Origin: Glandiceps talaboti
Taxonomy: Eukaryota; Hemichordata; Enteropneusta; Spengelidae
Reading direction: 5' to 3'
Length of the DNA: 64,000 nucleotides
Assembly: GCF_964340395.1 (NCBI RefSeq)
Contig: NC_135562.1
Location: 23,592,173 to 23,656,172, forward strand
Below are positions 11,031 to 24,459 of the stretch, piece after piece (within the stretch, counting starts at the first letter, position 1; every line of letters begins with the position of its first letter). A program made the translations under genes and the position numbers. The notes beneath the pieces were generated by a model. That model had not been told where the DNA came from and did not search any database. It saw only the letters and a list, made by a program, of their open reading frames with translations.

Positions 11031-14000
11031 ATGTCATTAACTGGGACCTGTAATCATTGGGAAATAGCTAGGAATTGTGTCATTAACTGGGACCTGTAAT
11101 CAATTGGCGGTAACTAAGAATTATGTTATTAACTGGGAACTGTAATTGATTGCACAGATTGGCAATAGCTAGGAATTGTGTCATTAACTGGGACCTGTAA
11201 TCATTGGCAATAGCTAGGAATTGTGTCATTAACTGGGAGAACTGTAATTGATTGGCAATAGCTAGGAATTGTGTCATTAACTGGGACCTGTAATCAATTG
11301 GTAATAGCTAGGAATTGTGTCATTAACTGGGACCTGTAATCAATTGGCAATAGCTAGGAATTGTATCATTAACTGGGACCTGTAATCAATTGGCAATAGC
11401 TAAGAATTGTGTCATTAACTGGGACCTGTAATCAATTGGCAATAGCTAAGAATTGTGTCATTAACTGGGACCTGTAATCAATTGGCAATAGCTAAGAATT
11501 GTGTCATTAACTGGGACCTGTAATCAATTGGCAATAGCTAAGAATCGTGTCATTAACTGGGCCCTGTAATCAATTGGCAATAGCTAAGAATTGTGTCATT
11601 AACTGGGACCTGTAATCAATTGGCAATAGCTAAGAATTGTGTCATTAACTGGGACCTGTAATCAATTGGCAATAGCTAAGAATTGTGTCATTAACTGGGC
11701 CCTGTAATCAATTGGCAATAGCTAAGAATTGTGTCATTAACTGGGACCTGTAATCAATGGGAAATAGCTAGGAATTGTGTCATTAACTGGGACCTGTAAT
11801 CAATTGGCAATAGCTAAGAATTGTGTCATTAACTGGGACCTGTAATCAATTGTCAATAGCTAAGAATCGTGTCATTAACTGGGCCCTGTAATCAATTGGC
11901 AATAGCTAGGAATTGTATCATTAACTGGGACCTGTAATCAATTGTCAATAGCTAAGAATTGTGTCATTAACTGGGACCTGTAATCAATTGGTAATAGCTA
12001 AGAATCGTGTCATTAACTGGGACCTGTAATCAATTGGCAATAGCTAAGAATTGTGTCATTAACTGGGCCCTGTAATCAATGGGAAATAGCTAAGAATTGT
12101 GTCATTAACTGGGACCTGTAATCAATTGTCAATAGCTAAGAATTGTGTCATTAACTGGGCCCTGTAATCAATTGTCAATAGCTAAGAATCGTGTCATTAA
12201 CTGGGCCCTGTAATCAATTGGCAATAGCTAAGAATTGTGTCATTAACTGGGACCTGTAATCAATTGGCAATAGCTAAGAATTGTGTCATTAACTGGGACC
12301 TGTAATCAATTGGCAATAGCTAGGAATTGTATCATTAACTGGGACCTGTAATCAATTGGTAATAGCTAAGAATTGTGTCATTAACTGGGACCTGTAATCA
12401 ATTGGTAATAGCTAAGAATTGTGTCATTAACTGGGACCTGTAATCAATTGGCAATAGCTAAGAATCGTGTCATTAACTGGGCCCTGTAATCAATTGGCAA
12501 TAGCTAAGAATTGTGTCATTAACTGGGACCTGTAATCAATTGTCAATAGCTAAGAATCGTGTCATTAACTGGGACCTGTAATCAATTGGCAATAGCTAAG
12601 AATTGTGTCATTAACTGGGCCCTGTAATCAATGGGAAATAGCTAAGAATTGTGTCATTAACTGGGCCCTGTAATCAATTGGCAATAGCTAAGAATTGTGT
12701 CATTAACTGGGACCTGTAATCAATTGTCAATAGCTAAGAATCGTGTCATTAACTGGGCCCTGTAATCAATTGGTAATAGCTAAGAATTGTGTCATTAACT
12801 GGGACCTGTAATCAATTGGCAATAGCTAAGAATTGTGTCATTAACTGGGCCCTGTAATCAATTGTCAATAGCTAAGAATCGTGTCATTAACTGGGCCCTG
12901 TAATCAATTGGCAATAGCTAAGAATTGTGTCATTAACTGGGACCTGTAATCAATTGGCAATAGCTAAGAATTGTGTCATTAACTGGGACCTGTAATCAAT
13001 TGGTAATAGCTAGGAATTGTGTCATTAACTGGGACCTGTAATCAATTGGCAATAGCTAAGAATTGTGTCATTAACTGGGACCTGTAATCAATTGGCAATA
13101 GCTAAGAATTGTGTCATTAACTGGGACCTGTAATCAATTGGCAATAGCTAAGAATTGTGTCATTAACTGGGACCTGTAATCAATGGGAAATAGCTAAGAA
13201 TTGTGTCATTAACTGGGACCTGTAATCAATTGGCAATAGCTAAGAATTGTGTCATTAACTGGGACCTGTAATCAATTGGCAATAGCTAAGAATTGTGTCA
13301 TTAACTGGGACCTGTAATCAATTGGCAATAGCTAAGAATTGTGTCATTAACTGGGCCCTGTAATCAATTGGCAATAGCTAAGAATTGTGTCATTAACTGG
13401 GACCTGTAATCAATGGGAAATAGCTAGGAATTGTGTCATTAACTGGGACCTGTAATCAATTGGCAATAGCTAAGAATTGTGTCATTAACTGGGACCTGTA
13501 ATCAATTGTCAATAGCTAAGAATCGTGTCATTAACTGGGCCCTGTAATCAATTGGCAATAGCTAGGAATTGTATCATTAACTGGGACCTGTAATCAATTG
13601 TCAATAGCTAAGAATTGTGTCATTAACTGGGACCTGTAATCAATTGGTAATAGCTAAGAATCGTGTCATTAACTGGGACCTGTAATCAATTGGCAATAGC
13701 TAAGAATTGTGTCATTAACTGGGACCTGTAATCAATTGGCAATAGCTAAGAATCGTGTCATTAACTGGGCCCTGTAATCAATTGGCAATAGCTAAGAATT
13801 GTGTCATTAACTGGGACCTGTAATCAATTGTCAATAGCTAAGAATCGTGTCATTAACTGGGACCTGTAATCAATTGTCAATAGCTAAGAATCGTGTCATT
13901 AACTGGGCCCTGTAATCAATTGGTAATAGCTAAGAATTGTGTCATTAACTGGGACCTGTAATCAATTGTCAATAGCTAAGAATCGTGTCATTAACTGGGA

Positions 14001-15106
14001 CCTGTAATCAATTGGCAATAGCTAAGAATCGTGTCATTAACTGGGCCCTGTAATCAATTGGCAATAGCTAAGAATTGTGTCATTAACTGGGCCCTGTAAT
14101 CAATTGGCAATAGCTAAGAATCGTGTCATTAACTGGGCCCTGTAATCATTGGCAATAGCTAAGAATTGTGTCATTAACTGGGACCTGTAATCAATTGGCA
14201 ATAGCTAAGAATTGTGTCATTAACTGGGCCCTGTAATCAATGGGAAATAGCTAAGAATTGTGTCATTAACTGGGCCCTGTAATCAATTGGCAATAGCTAA
14301 GAATTGTGTCATTAACTGGGACCTGTAATCAATTGTCAATAGCTAAGAATTGTGTCATTAACTGGGCCCTGTAATCAATGGGAAATAGCTAGGAATTGTG
14401 TCATTAACTGGGCCCTGTAATCAATTGGCAATAGCTAAGAATCGTGTCATTAACTGGGCCCTGTAATCAATTGGAAATAGCTAAGAATTGTGTCATTAAC
14501 TGGGCCCTGTAATCAATTGTCAATAGCTAAGAATTGTGTCATTAACTGGGACCTGTAATCAATTGGCAATAGCTAAGAATCGTGTCATTAACTGGGCCCT
14601 GTAATCAATTGGTAATAGCTAAGAATTGTGTCATTAACTGGGACCTGTAATCAATTGGCAATAGCTAAGAATTGTGTCATTAACTGGGACCTGTAATCAA
14701 TTGTCAATAGCTAAGAATCGTGTCATTAACTGGGCCCTGTAATCAATTGGTAATAGCTAAGAATTGTGTCATTAACTGGGCCCTGTAATCAATTGGCAAT
14801 AGCTAAGAATTGTGTCATTAACTGGGACCTGTAATCAATTGTCAATAGCTAAGAATCGTGTCATTAACTGGGCCCTGTAATCAATTGGTAATAGCTAAGA
14901 ATTGTGTCATTAACTGGGACCTGTAATCAATTGGTAATAGCTAAGAATTGTGTCATTAACTGGGACCTGTAATCAATTGGTAATAGCTAAGAATTGTGTC
15001 ATTAACTGGGACCTGTAATCAATTGGTAATAGCTAAGAATTGTGTCATTAACTGGGACCTGTAATCAATGGGAAATAGCTAGGAATTATGTCATTAACAG
15101 GGACCA
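11031..15106. repeat. 46-bp satellite array (about 88 copies)
   Basis: The unit reads tcattaactgggacctgta then atcaattggcaatagctaag then aattgtg. Recurrent variants are gggacc/gggccc, attgtg/atcgtg and ttggc/ttgtc/ttggt/gggaa. Variant order repeats over distance: the block near 11755-12040 matches 13411-13700 at an offset of 1,656 bp (36 units), and 12631 matches 14240 at an offset of 1,609 bp. Flanking units are the most diverged. No coding function is likely. Confidence 0.95.
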
Positions 15107-15800
15107 CGGTTGGTCTAAGGCCAGGAAAAAAAAAAAAAGCTACCCATATTTTTGGCATTTCAATTTTTTTTTTTTTTTTTGTGATGGGCAAAATATCCTC
15201 ATGCTGGCTTTGCATGTCAGTGAAATGCACACTTTGTTTCAAAATTAAGGGAATTTCTTTATATTTTCTGAATAGTACATGTAACAATATACATTTGAGT
15301 CAATTCCAAATTATGTACTATCAGTGGTTTACTTGGCTCTGATGATGCATACAAGCATGAATTGAGATAAAATTAAACTGTTGCATATCCAATAATTCAC
15401 TAAACGAAATGAGCAAAACTTTATGACCATGGGAAGGGCAGTCATTGGGCCATCAAAAGTCTGATAGTCTGAAAGTCTTCAAATGTTTTACTCTTTCTTT
15501 ATTCATGATTTTTTTGGAATCAAATTAAAGTTCAGGAGAAGTCATTTACCACATCTGCAAAATATCTTTCAGCTTTGCCACAACAAAATACATTTCATAG
15601 CCAGATAAAATGTACTGCATGTCATAATTGTCTCTCAATTCTGGTATTTTAAAACCACATTCAAGCTTTGAAAGACTTTAAATTATGTTTTTTGTTTGAT
15701 ATTTTATGCCTCTAAATGGCCTCCTATATTGTCTTATTTTCAAAAAAGTTTGCATTTTTGAGGATGTATCCTTCCAATCAGTAGCAATCACAGTAATAAT
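15107..15800. other. Intronic DNA with poly-A/poly-T tracts
   Basis: Just after the satellite, ggtctaaggccaggaaaaaa and a long poly-T resemble the edge of the dispersed family at 16140-16535. The rest is AT-rich without recognised features. Confidence 0.4.
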
Positions 15801-15992
15801 CAATCTGATTAAAATCTGATGTTAGATAGGCTGGTTTTCCTGTATTTACCTTTATTCCATCGTTATTGCGTCTTTTACGTGAGTTTTTTTTTTTCCTGAA
15901 CGAACGCATTAGCGTTAACGATGCAATAACGATGGAATAAAGGTAAATACAGGAAAACCAGCCTATCTAACATCAGATTTTAATCAGATTGG
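15801..15992. mobile_element. Foldback MITE (hAT-like) with 8-bp target duplication
   Basis: A near-perfect inverted repeat starts caatctgattaaaatctgat and ends with its complement; the arms are about 80 bp around a short loop. GTAATAAT occurs directly before (15793-15800) and after (15993-16000), giving an 8-bp duplication typical of hAT elements. A diverged relative lies at 36656-36833. Confidence 0.8.
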
Positions 15993-16139
15993 GTAATAAT
16001 TGTCTTTCTCCCAAAACAAGATGGAAGGTGGCTGACTAAGTACCTCCCTTCATAGGTCAGAGCTAATTATGAGACATCTCCTTACAAGTATCCATGTGAA
16101 ATGCACATCCTTTGTCAAGTAATATCATTTGGACTGTTA

Positions 16140-16535
16140 TTGTAGTTGATTATCACTTATTTTTAATGCATCATTGTACCTGTGCTACCATATATAATTT
16201 TATATCTCCTCTATAGTGTAGGTGACAGAAGAAGTGGCTAAAATAATTCTGGAGTTTCATTTAGCGGGTCTTAACATATTTTGAGAGGAGCTACAAAATT
16301 TGTTTAACCGTAAATTGTGCACATTTCCTAACAGACAAATTGCAAGAGATAAAATCAAAATGAATGAATAAGTACAATGTAAACTCAACTTCAAATGTTT
16401 TGCCATCATTACATGTGGTTTGTTTTTATATCCTTTGTAAAAAAAAAAAAAAAAAAAAAAAATTGACCTACCTACCCAATGTGTCGGGTTATGTGTTGCC
16501 CGTTGAACAGCTTTTTTTTTTTCTGGCCTAAAGCC
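16140..16535 (-). repeat. Dispersed repeat copy, minus orientation
   Basis: Its reverse complement matches 46020-46350 over several hundred bases. Shared words include gggcaggtaggtcaattt-like, tgtagctcctct, gttaagacccnc and agaattattttagccac. It starts next to an A-rich tract. It is probably an old transposon or SINE-like family. Confidence 0.6.
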
Positions 16536-16655
16536 ATTCGCCACACATAACATTATAAACATAACCTGATTTTATAAGCCATCGTCCATTGGAATAAAAC
16601 CAACCATACAAATACAGGGACAGAGTGGTAGTACTATTTAGTAATTATATATATT

Positions 16656-16807
16656 CCCACGAAATCAATGTTATTGTTAGTTTTACGTCATAATGTTCCA
16701 AGTATGATTCCGCAGACTAATACAAATTCAAGCCCGTGGCCGAGAATTTGTAGTCTGCAGAATCATACGCGGAGCATTATGACGTAAACTAACATTGATT
16801 TTGTGGG
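16656..16807. mobile_element. Short palindromic MITE
   Basis: The arms run cccacgaaatcaatgtta... and ...taacattgattttgtggg, with gtttacgtcataatg repeated in inverted form inside. AT-rich flanks on both sides (tatatatt / attatatatt) may be a target duplication. Confidence 0.7.
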
Positions 16808-17094
16808 ATTATATATTTATCACATAATTAAGTTTTTCCACATATTTTTTCCTACAATTCTGAATCCGAATTTTTACAAATACTGCATCGTTTACTCACA
16901 CTTTATTCTTCATCGCATATTAAAACATGGCATTCAACGACTATGCAAATGTCGTGATCACGTGACCTGATGCAGTTACGTACAGGTCATACTGTGCTGT
17001 GGTTTCTCAATCAAAATTTTTGGTTATAACCTTGCGATGTACAAAATGTACATGTAAGTAAATTTTGTCTGAATGCGACTTTTGCTCCCTCATT

Positions 17095-18290
17095 TTTACC
17101 TCCCATAAGGGTATGGGAGGTATTAAAAGGGGGATGTCTGTGTCATCATTTTCTTAAAAACGGCTGGCTCAATTATAATGAAATTTAGTACATGTATATA
17201 ATGTTTGGGGTTATGGCTAGACCTGATTAGTTTTTGAGCGAGATCTGTTCATGTTAATAAGGTAAATTTGCATATCAATGAAATCAACTATCTTAAGACT
17301 GCATACTTCTATTTCAATATAATTTAGTATATTCGTTAAAAATAACAACATACATTTGTCCTATAAAATTATAATTTGCATAATTAATAATTCTTGGTAA
17401 TTAGGCTATATCTTACGACTGCACACTTCAATTTCAATACAATTCAGTACATACATTAACCATAATAAATTGTGTATGTCCTATAAAGTTAGTTGATGTA
17501 CCTTACAGTGTTAATGAATAATTTGCATAAGTAATGAGTTTCGGCAATTAGGTTATATCTTAACACTGCATACTTCAATTTCAATGCAATTTAGTACATA
17601 CATTAAACATAACAGAGTGCATATCACCATAAAAGTTGTTGATTTTGCTGAAAGATTTAGTGAATAATTTGCATAATTAATGAGTTTTAGTAATTAGGCT
17701 ATATCTTAAAGTGCATACTTCAATTTCAATATAATTTACTTGATACATTAAACTTTTTATGCCCTATAAAGTTTGTTGATGTTCCTTACAGTGTTAATAA
17801 CTAATTTGCATGATTAATGATTTTTGGTAATTAGGATATATCATAAGAATGCATACTTAAATTTCAATATAATTTAGTACATACATTAACCATAACAAAG
17901 CAGATATGTCCTATAAAATTTGATGATATAGCTTACAGTTTCAATGAATAATTTGCATAATTAAATATATAATAGGTAACTAGGCAGTATCTTAAAAATG
18001 CAAGCTTTAAATTTCGTATAATATGGTACATATATCAACCACAATAATACGCACCTGTCATATGAAGTTTGTTGCTACAACTATTACCTTTAATGAGTAT
18101 TTGAATAATGAACGATATTCAGTAATTAAGCAGTATCCTGCACTCTTCAAATTCCGTATAATTTGGCACATACATTAACCTAAGAAAGCACGCTTGTCCA
18201 AAAAAATCCTGTTACCATAGTTTGTTTTTAGTTTAATAAGTTATTTGCATAATTAGTGGTTCCCTTACGAGAGGCATTCGGTTTAAATCT
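17095..18290. repeat. Diverged tandem repeat, unit about 140 bp
   Basis: About seven decayed units share taattaggctatatcttaa, cttcaatttcaatataattt, agtacatacattaacca and tcctataaagtttgttgatg. The block starts after tacctcccataagggtatgg. It is much older than the satellites, judging by divergence. Confidence 0.65.
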
Positions 18291-18722
18291 GGTTATTATA
18301 TATGCTTGGGATATATGTGTAAGTTCGGAGCTCTTGAGCTCGACAAAAAATTGAAAGTAAGATTATCGGCTGCTACATCAAATTGTCATCGATAATCTAC
18401 ATCATGATTTTCAGATAGAATAAAATTTATTAAATAGAAATAATAGTGCCTCTACGTATCAGACTCATGCTACCCAAGGCTTTATGTTAAGTAATGTGAC
18501 AGTGTGCATTTATGTTTTGAAAGTACATAATTATTACTATTAAACTTGATCGTAGCATAGCATTGGCAGGAACACTTGAACAGTTGAGAACAAAAGATTT
18601 GCATGTGTTTATGTGATAATCATAAGAATACATGTAAATTGTGTAATGTAGTTTAATAGTATGTAAATGTACATGTATAGCGTTGTGTTATCATTGTTAA
18701 ATTAGTTATGTTTTTATTTCAG

Positions 18723-18815
18723 AACTCAAACATTGAAGGACTTTGTAAAAGATTTAGATCCAACAACTATAAGTATGATATTACAACTAGAACATCAAAT
18801 CTATAAAGACCAAAG
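18723..18815 (+). CDS. ESPL1: Separase (ESPL1) internal exon, second visible
   Basis: The acceptor is ttatttcag ending at 18722 and the donor is gtaaac at 18816. With the split codon from the previous exon it reads TQTLKDFVKDLDPTTISMIL then QLEHQIYKDQ. This lines up with the remembered human separase segment TLRDSLSGWDPETLALLL followed by REELQAYKAVR. Both borders are phase 2; the last codon AG|T is completed by the exon at 24460. The role is in the N-terminal helical scaffold that binds securin and positions the protease. Confidence 0.85.
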
Positions 18816-19285
18816 GTAAACAGTAATACTATATTCCATACATTCAAATTACAATTAATGTATCAAACTCTACATTACCATGGAAGCCAGTCACTTCAGT
18901 TATCATTGTTGATTGTAGCAAGCACCCCTTGTCTGTGCTAACGCTGGGTTACAACATTTTCTACACTTGGCTAATGTCCATTTTCACTTAGCCACATGGA
19001 AAAGTCATTATCCACAAACTTTAAACATTGAAAATATTTAATTGTTTGTCTTTACAATGTCTTAAGCTCCGATATTTTGTCTTATTATCTTGTTATTTTT
19101 TATCATGAGCACTAACAGTTATACTAAACTTTGCCTTCATCAAAATCTTGACACTATCATGCTAAAATGAATTTTGCCAGTTTACTACATGTGTATGTGT
19201 ATTTCTGTTGTAAGTGCTAAAAGTGCTAAAATGTGAATTTACATGGTAATGTTTCTTCCTACATTATATCAACCAATTCATCACA
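18816..19285. other. Start of separase intron 2, no feature
   Basis: AT-rich sequence with no recognised coding, RNA or repeat feature. Confidence 0.4.
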
Positions 19286-19289
19286 TCTT

Positions 19290-19870
19290 TTTAATCCCCG
19301 CCGGACGAAGTCCGGGACGGGGACTTATGGATTGGGTTCCGTCTGTCCATCCGTCTGTCCGTCCGTCCGCTGCCGTTTCTTGGAGATGCCTGGACCGTTT
19401 TTTTTCAAACTTGGTACAGGGGCAACATACAATGGCATACATATGCACGTCAATTTGTTTCATGATACGATCCAATATGGCCGCCTAGCAGCCATTTTGT
19501 TTGTGAATTTTCCATGTCAAAGCCATAACTCAGACATGCTTGAACAGATCTCATTCAAAGTTGGTATTAGGACAGTGTTCTATGACATACATGTGCATGT
19601 CCATTGTCATCATGATACGATCCAATATGGCTGCCTGGCAGCCATTTTGTTTGTGAATTTTCCATGTCCAAAGCCATAACTCAGACATGTTTGAACAGAT
19701 CTATGACATACATGTCCATATTCATTGTTGTTGTGATACGATCCAATATGGCTGCCTGGCAGCCATTTTGTTTGCGATTTTTCTATGTCCAAAGCCATAA
19801 CTCAGACATGCTTGAACAGATCTCATTCAAAGTTGGTATTAGGACAGTGTTCTATGACATACATGTAGGC
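19290..19870 (+). repeat. Dispersed repeat: 'CCGGACGAAGTCCGGGACG' family
   Basis: It opens with a short hairpin (ccggacgaagtccggg) and a tccgtctgtccatccgtctg run. About three copies follow of a 150-bp module carrying gatacgatccaatatggctg and ccataactcagacatgcttg. The same structure is found at 48345-50160. Open frames across it are not conserved as protein between copies. Confidence 0.75.
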
Positions 19871-20480
19871 AGTTGACAGTGATATACCCCACCCCTCCAG
19901 ACCTGTAACAATGATCACTCTAACTTACCTTACCTTATACATGTAAGCAATTGACAGTGATCTACCCCCACCCCTCCAGACCTGTAAGAGTGATCACTCT
20001 CCCCTCCCCTACCTTATACATCTAGGCAATTGACAGTGATCTACCCCCACCCCTCCAGACCTGTAAGAGTGATCACTCTCCCCTCCCCTACCTTATACAT
20101 CTAGGCAATTGACAGTGATCTACCCCCACCCCTCCAGACCTGTAAGAGTGATCCCTCTCCCCTCCCCTACCTTATACATCTAGGCAATTGACAGTGATCT
20201 ACCCCCACCCCTCCAGACCTGTAAGAGTGATCACTCTCCCCTCCCCTACCTTATACATCTAGGCAATTGACAGTGATCTACCCACTCCTCCAGACCTGTA
20301 AGAGTGATCCCTCTCCCCTCCCCTACCTTATACATCTAGGCAATTGACAGTGATCTACCCCCACCCCTCCAGACCTGTAAGAGTGATCACTCTCCCCTCC
20401 CCTACCTTATACATCTAGGCAATTGACAGTGATATACCCACTCCTCCAGACCTGTAACAGTGATCACTCTCCCTTCCATT
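19866..20480. repeat. 79-bp minisatellite (about 7 copies)
   Basis: The unit contains agacctgtaagagtgatcac, ctctcccctcccctacctta and tctaggcaattgacagtgat. The period was measured at 79 bp between 19981 and 20060. It is related to the 72-bp array at 23700-24330. Confidence 0.9.
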
Positions 20481-23400
20481 GGGTCCCGTCTGTCCGTCCT
20501 TCTGTGTCCACCTGTATCTCCAATATGCATGTGCCAATTTCAACCAAACCTTGGTTTTACAACCCTCACGACAACAGCAAAATGGCGGCCATATTAGTCA
20601 AATGTTCACATTTTCGCCAATGACTCTTAACACTTAACAGATAGAGACCCTATTCAAGTACCTTCGTCATGGTTATCAATCATGAGCTTTCTAATGACAC
20701 ACTGACTTTTGACCTTGACCTTCATCTTCAAGGTCAAATAGCTATGTCTTCCTATTTTGAAATCATTACAATAATATAAGTATTAATGCTAATAATTGTG
20801 CCTGAAATTGTCAAGGATCTATACATAATAGATAAGAAATGAACAACCTCTTCAGGTGTTGTCAGTGTATCTTTTTAATTGCCTTAAAGGCATGCCATAG
20901 TTGTTGTCCTTTTTGAACTGAAAGCCTGCAATATAATGTACAAACTAAAGAACTTGTTGTAGTCACTACAAGAAATACTTTTTTGTGGGCTATGTCTTCC
21001 AAGAAGACTTGTTTCATTTCTCATACAGCGCACAACCACTCAAAAAGCCTATGTGTAGTGGAAGATGCATTTGGCAGGTCCTACTACTGACAACTGCCCA
21101 AGACCACCCGAGGTGAAAAACTATTGGCATTTATTAGTAGGATCATATTTGGCCGGACATACATGTACCGAACAGCATGTTCTCAGTGACGTGTAACTTC
21201 TAACTCAGACCACTAAAAAGGAAGACTAGTATCGCGGCTTTTCCCTTGATGTGACTTATTTGCTGCAGCGATAATCTTTAAATCCTAATGAGGGGCCGTT
21301 GTTTATGTATGAAGTTTCGATGTTACGTTTCATTACGTAAAGTAACGTGATATTTGGGCCTGAGTAACTGCAATAATTGTAGCGTTTGATGTGATTTTGA
21401 AGACTTTCTTCTGTGTTTGTACTTTTTTTTCATTCCGATGTTTAACTGGAAGCAAAGCTACAATTCCTGCATTAAACGTAAACGTAAATAGACGGAAGCC
21501 ATTCAGATCTGAATCGCAAAGTTGGGTGATAGGGGGACTGTGGTTGGGTGGATTATTCTGCTAAATTACACCTTGCCTGCCAAAAATTCAGACATTTCCT
21601 AACTCCAACATTAATTATGGAGCCTTCGATACCCAAGAAGTGTTCAGAGTTACCCCAATTTCCGCCAAAATCGGCAAATGTAGCACCCCAATTTCCGTCC
21701 GGCAAATGTAGCAACACATGCAGTGGGCAGTACACTGACATATCGCTCATGTTTTCAGCATGATCTCGTCTATTTGGGTTAACGTTACAGGAATTTGTAG
21801 CGCTTGCTTCACATTAAACATCAGAACGAAAAATGGGCATAAAAACAAGTAAAAGCTCTCAAAATCACAGCAAACCCTACACTCAGCTAGGGTCAGAGAT
21901 ATGTCCCAACCGGATGTTGACAGTCTGTTAGACATCTGAAAACGTGTTCCTGTGTATGAACTTTAGTACTTGTAGTTGCATCAGGTTGTTACCAAACACG
22001 TTTGTTGACGTTGATTTCGACAGTGAAATGTTAGAGTTTGATGACTGAATGAAATGAAATTTTTTGGTAACTGACTTTTATGACTCAAAGAACAAGGACG
22101 ACCATATCGACATATGATTGAAGATGCATGACCGATCAAGCGACCAAGTAAAAAAAACTAACGGGTTACAAGGGGGGGGGGGGGGGGGGGGGGTTACAAG
22201 GGGTAGTACAGTCGAAGTGTAGTTTATTTTAATCCCTGGCCTACTTTCAGCAAAATGTAGCATATGTACAATGGTATATCAATGGACGGTTCTGATTTAC
22301 CCGAGGGAAAAGACCTATATCATCATGATATTTGAATTCTAGTGCCAAAATCCTTGTAAAAATCACTTATATATATTCATAAATAAAGGTTGCTAGGAAC
22401 AAGCAACTTCAACAGAGCATAACTCATCTGAAACTGCAGTGATTTTGATTCTGACTGACTGAGTGACGGTCTTTGTTTCCGGTCTAAAGAAATATTTAGT
22501 CCATGTAAAATAGTATCCAGGTAAGGCTTATGTGCATGCGTACATATTTATCGTTCGTGGCTGTAAAATGTTGTCCTCTTGGAAGTGTTAACCAGCCGTT
22601 TTGCAGAAACTCCATGATAAAAATTCTCGGTAAAGTAATAAGTTCAGAAAGTACACCCTCCTAATCACAGCTTTTTTCAAGTAACCCTCCAACATATGTT
22701 GAAAATTTCGAAGTACTAGCCCTCGATTCTCAGACCCCTACCCTCCCCCAGATGTTTGAGAATGAAGCCTTATTTTGTGTGTAGATTGAAAATATGAGGG
22801 GGAATGGGGCTCTGGACATGGACAAAAGTTCATCCAGGTTGTATGGTAGTTGGGTACAATGTTACGGTGTACAATGTAAAATTTGATCCGAGCCCATTCT
22901 TGTGCATGTGCATAAAACTTACCCGATTCTATTTTACAGCGGACTAAAAAAAAAACGTTACACTGGTCATAGACTACACTAACTAACCTTTGACCTTTGC
23001 CGATAGAAACTGGTCGAGTCAGTTGCAAAAAAATGTAAAGACCCAAAGTATCATTTTGCACAACGTTTGACAGTTTTCGGAGAGAGTTTAAAACAAAAGG
23101 CATGCTTGAAGGATGAGCGTGACAGTATAGGGAGAGGGATTAAGAGCCCCATTCACACCTAATACAGTAGGTGTTTCTAGTCTGATCATTTGTGGTCTTA
23201 GCTTCTAATAAGTCATGAGTTCTCCCTTCACCTGTATTTATTCAAGATTGAGTTTAAAAGTTGCAACATATTGTAGAGTAAACTTACTACATCTGAGAAT
23301 ACATAAGGCAAAATGCTAGCAAGTCTTCTATGCACAACATGCATTTGACATGATGTGATGACATATTTTTGGACGCCAATACTGCGTACATCTACACTGC

Positions 23401-23699
23401 ATGGTACTAGACTTGGCCTATTTTCAAACTCTCAGTTTGATACCTCGAGCCGTAGTACTAGCAGGTATTGGGTCGAGGGGATTGTCTGTTGGTCCCTTTC
23501 CTCTGACAAAGTGCAGCGAATATATGAAGTATATGCCTCGATACTACATGTATGTATGCCAAAGTTATCGCCCCGAGAACAGGCCTATATTCAATGCTGG
23601 CATTTCTCGGGTTGTGTTTTTGGTTTTGAGAATCTTATCCATGTAGTCTCGGTCATATTATCAGGAATCTGACTTACATTCCCCATATGCACATCATTT
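20481..23699. other. 3.2 kb intronic DNA without a recognised gene
   Basis: Includes a short aaggtcaa-type motif pair near 20705-20745 and a 22-bp poly-G at 22172-22193 between two copies of gggttacaagggg. Two open frames without homology (about 22738-23103 minus and 23355-23672 plus) have no splice or start support. No domain is recognised. Confidence 0.4.
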
Positions 23700-24330
23700 T
23701 TTCATCCCCTACCTCATAGTCAAATGACAGTGACCTACCTCCACCCTCCAGACCTGTAACAGTGATCATTCTCACTTCTCCTACCTCAGTCAAATGACAG
23801 TGACCTACCCCCACCCTCCAGACCTGTAACAGTGATCATTCTCACTTCTCCTACCTCATAGTCAAATGACAGTGACCTACCCCCACCCTCCAGACCTGTA
23901 ACAGTGATCATTCTCACTTCTCCTACCTCATAGTCAAATGACAGTGACCTACCCCCACCCTCCAGACCTGTAACAGTGATCATTCTCACTTCTCCTACCT
24001 CATAGTCAAATAACAGTGACCTACCCCCACCCTCCAGACCTGTAACAGTGATCACTCTTATTTCCCCTAACTCATAGTCAAATAACAGTGACCTACCCCC
24101 ACCCCTCCAGACCTGTAACAGTGATCATTCTTATTTCCCCTAACTCATAGTCAAATAACAGTGACCTAACCCCACCCCTCCAGACCTGTAACAGTGATCA
24201 TTCTTATTTCCCCTAACTCATAGTCAAATAACAGTGACCTACCCCCACCCCTCCAGACCTCCAGACCTGTAACAGTGATCATTCTTATTTCCCCTAACTC
24301 ATAGTCAAATAACTGGCCCAACTCCACCCC
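23700..24330. repeat. 72-bp minisatellite (about 8 copies)
   Basis: The unit carries cagacctgtaacagtgatca, ttctcacttctcctacctca and tagtcaaatgacagtgacct. The period was measured at 72 bp between 23821 and 23893. The later copies switch to ttatttcccctaactca. It shares its core with the 79-bp array 3.5 kb upstream, so both derive from one ancestral unit. Confidence 0.9.
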
Positions 24331-24459
24331 ACTTCAAATTTAATCAACAGTGATTACTGCACCAAAACCAAATTCAGATGCATTGATTCCATATTCTCCT
24401 TTCCTCTGCAGTACTAGTAGTAGATTGTAATATTTTTCTATTCTCTCTATTGTCATCAG

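Noticed and set aside
11031-15106. CRISPR array or coding repeat protein
   Set aside because: Head-to-tail 46-bp satellite; no spacers, and stops occur in all frames across units.
19233-19876. Frames in the CCGGACG repeat that read like a protein in several places
   Set aside because: The same repeat at 48345-50160 does not conserve the frame; stops differ between copies.
22738-23103. 121-codon minus-strand frame
   Set aside because: No domain, no repeat-family match and no splice signals; expected by chance in 3 kb of non-coding DNA.
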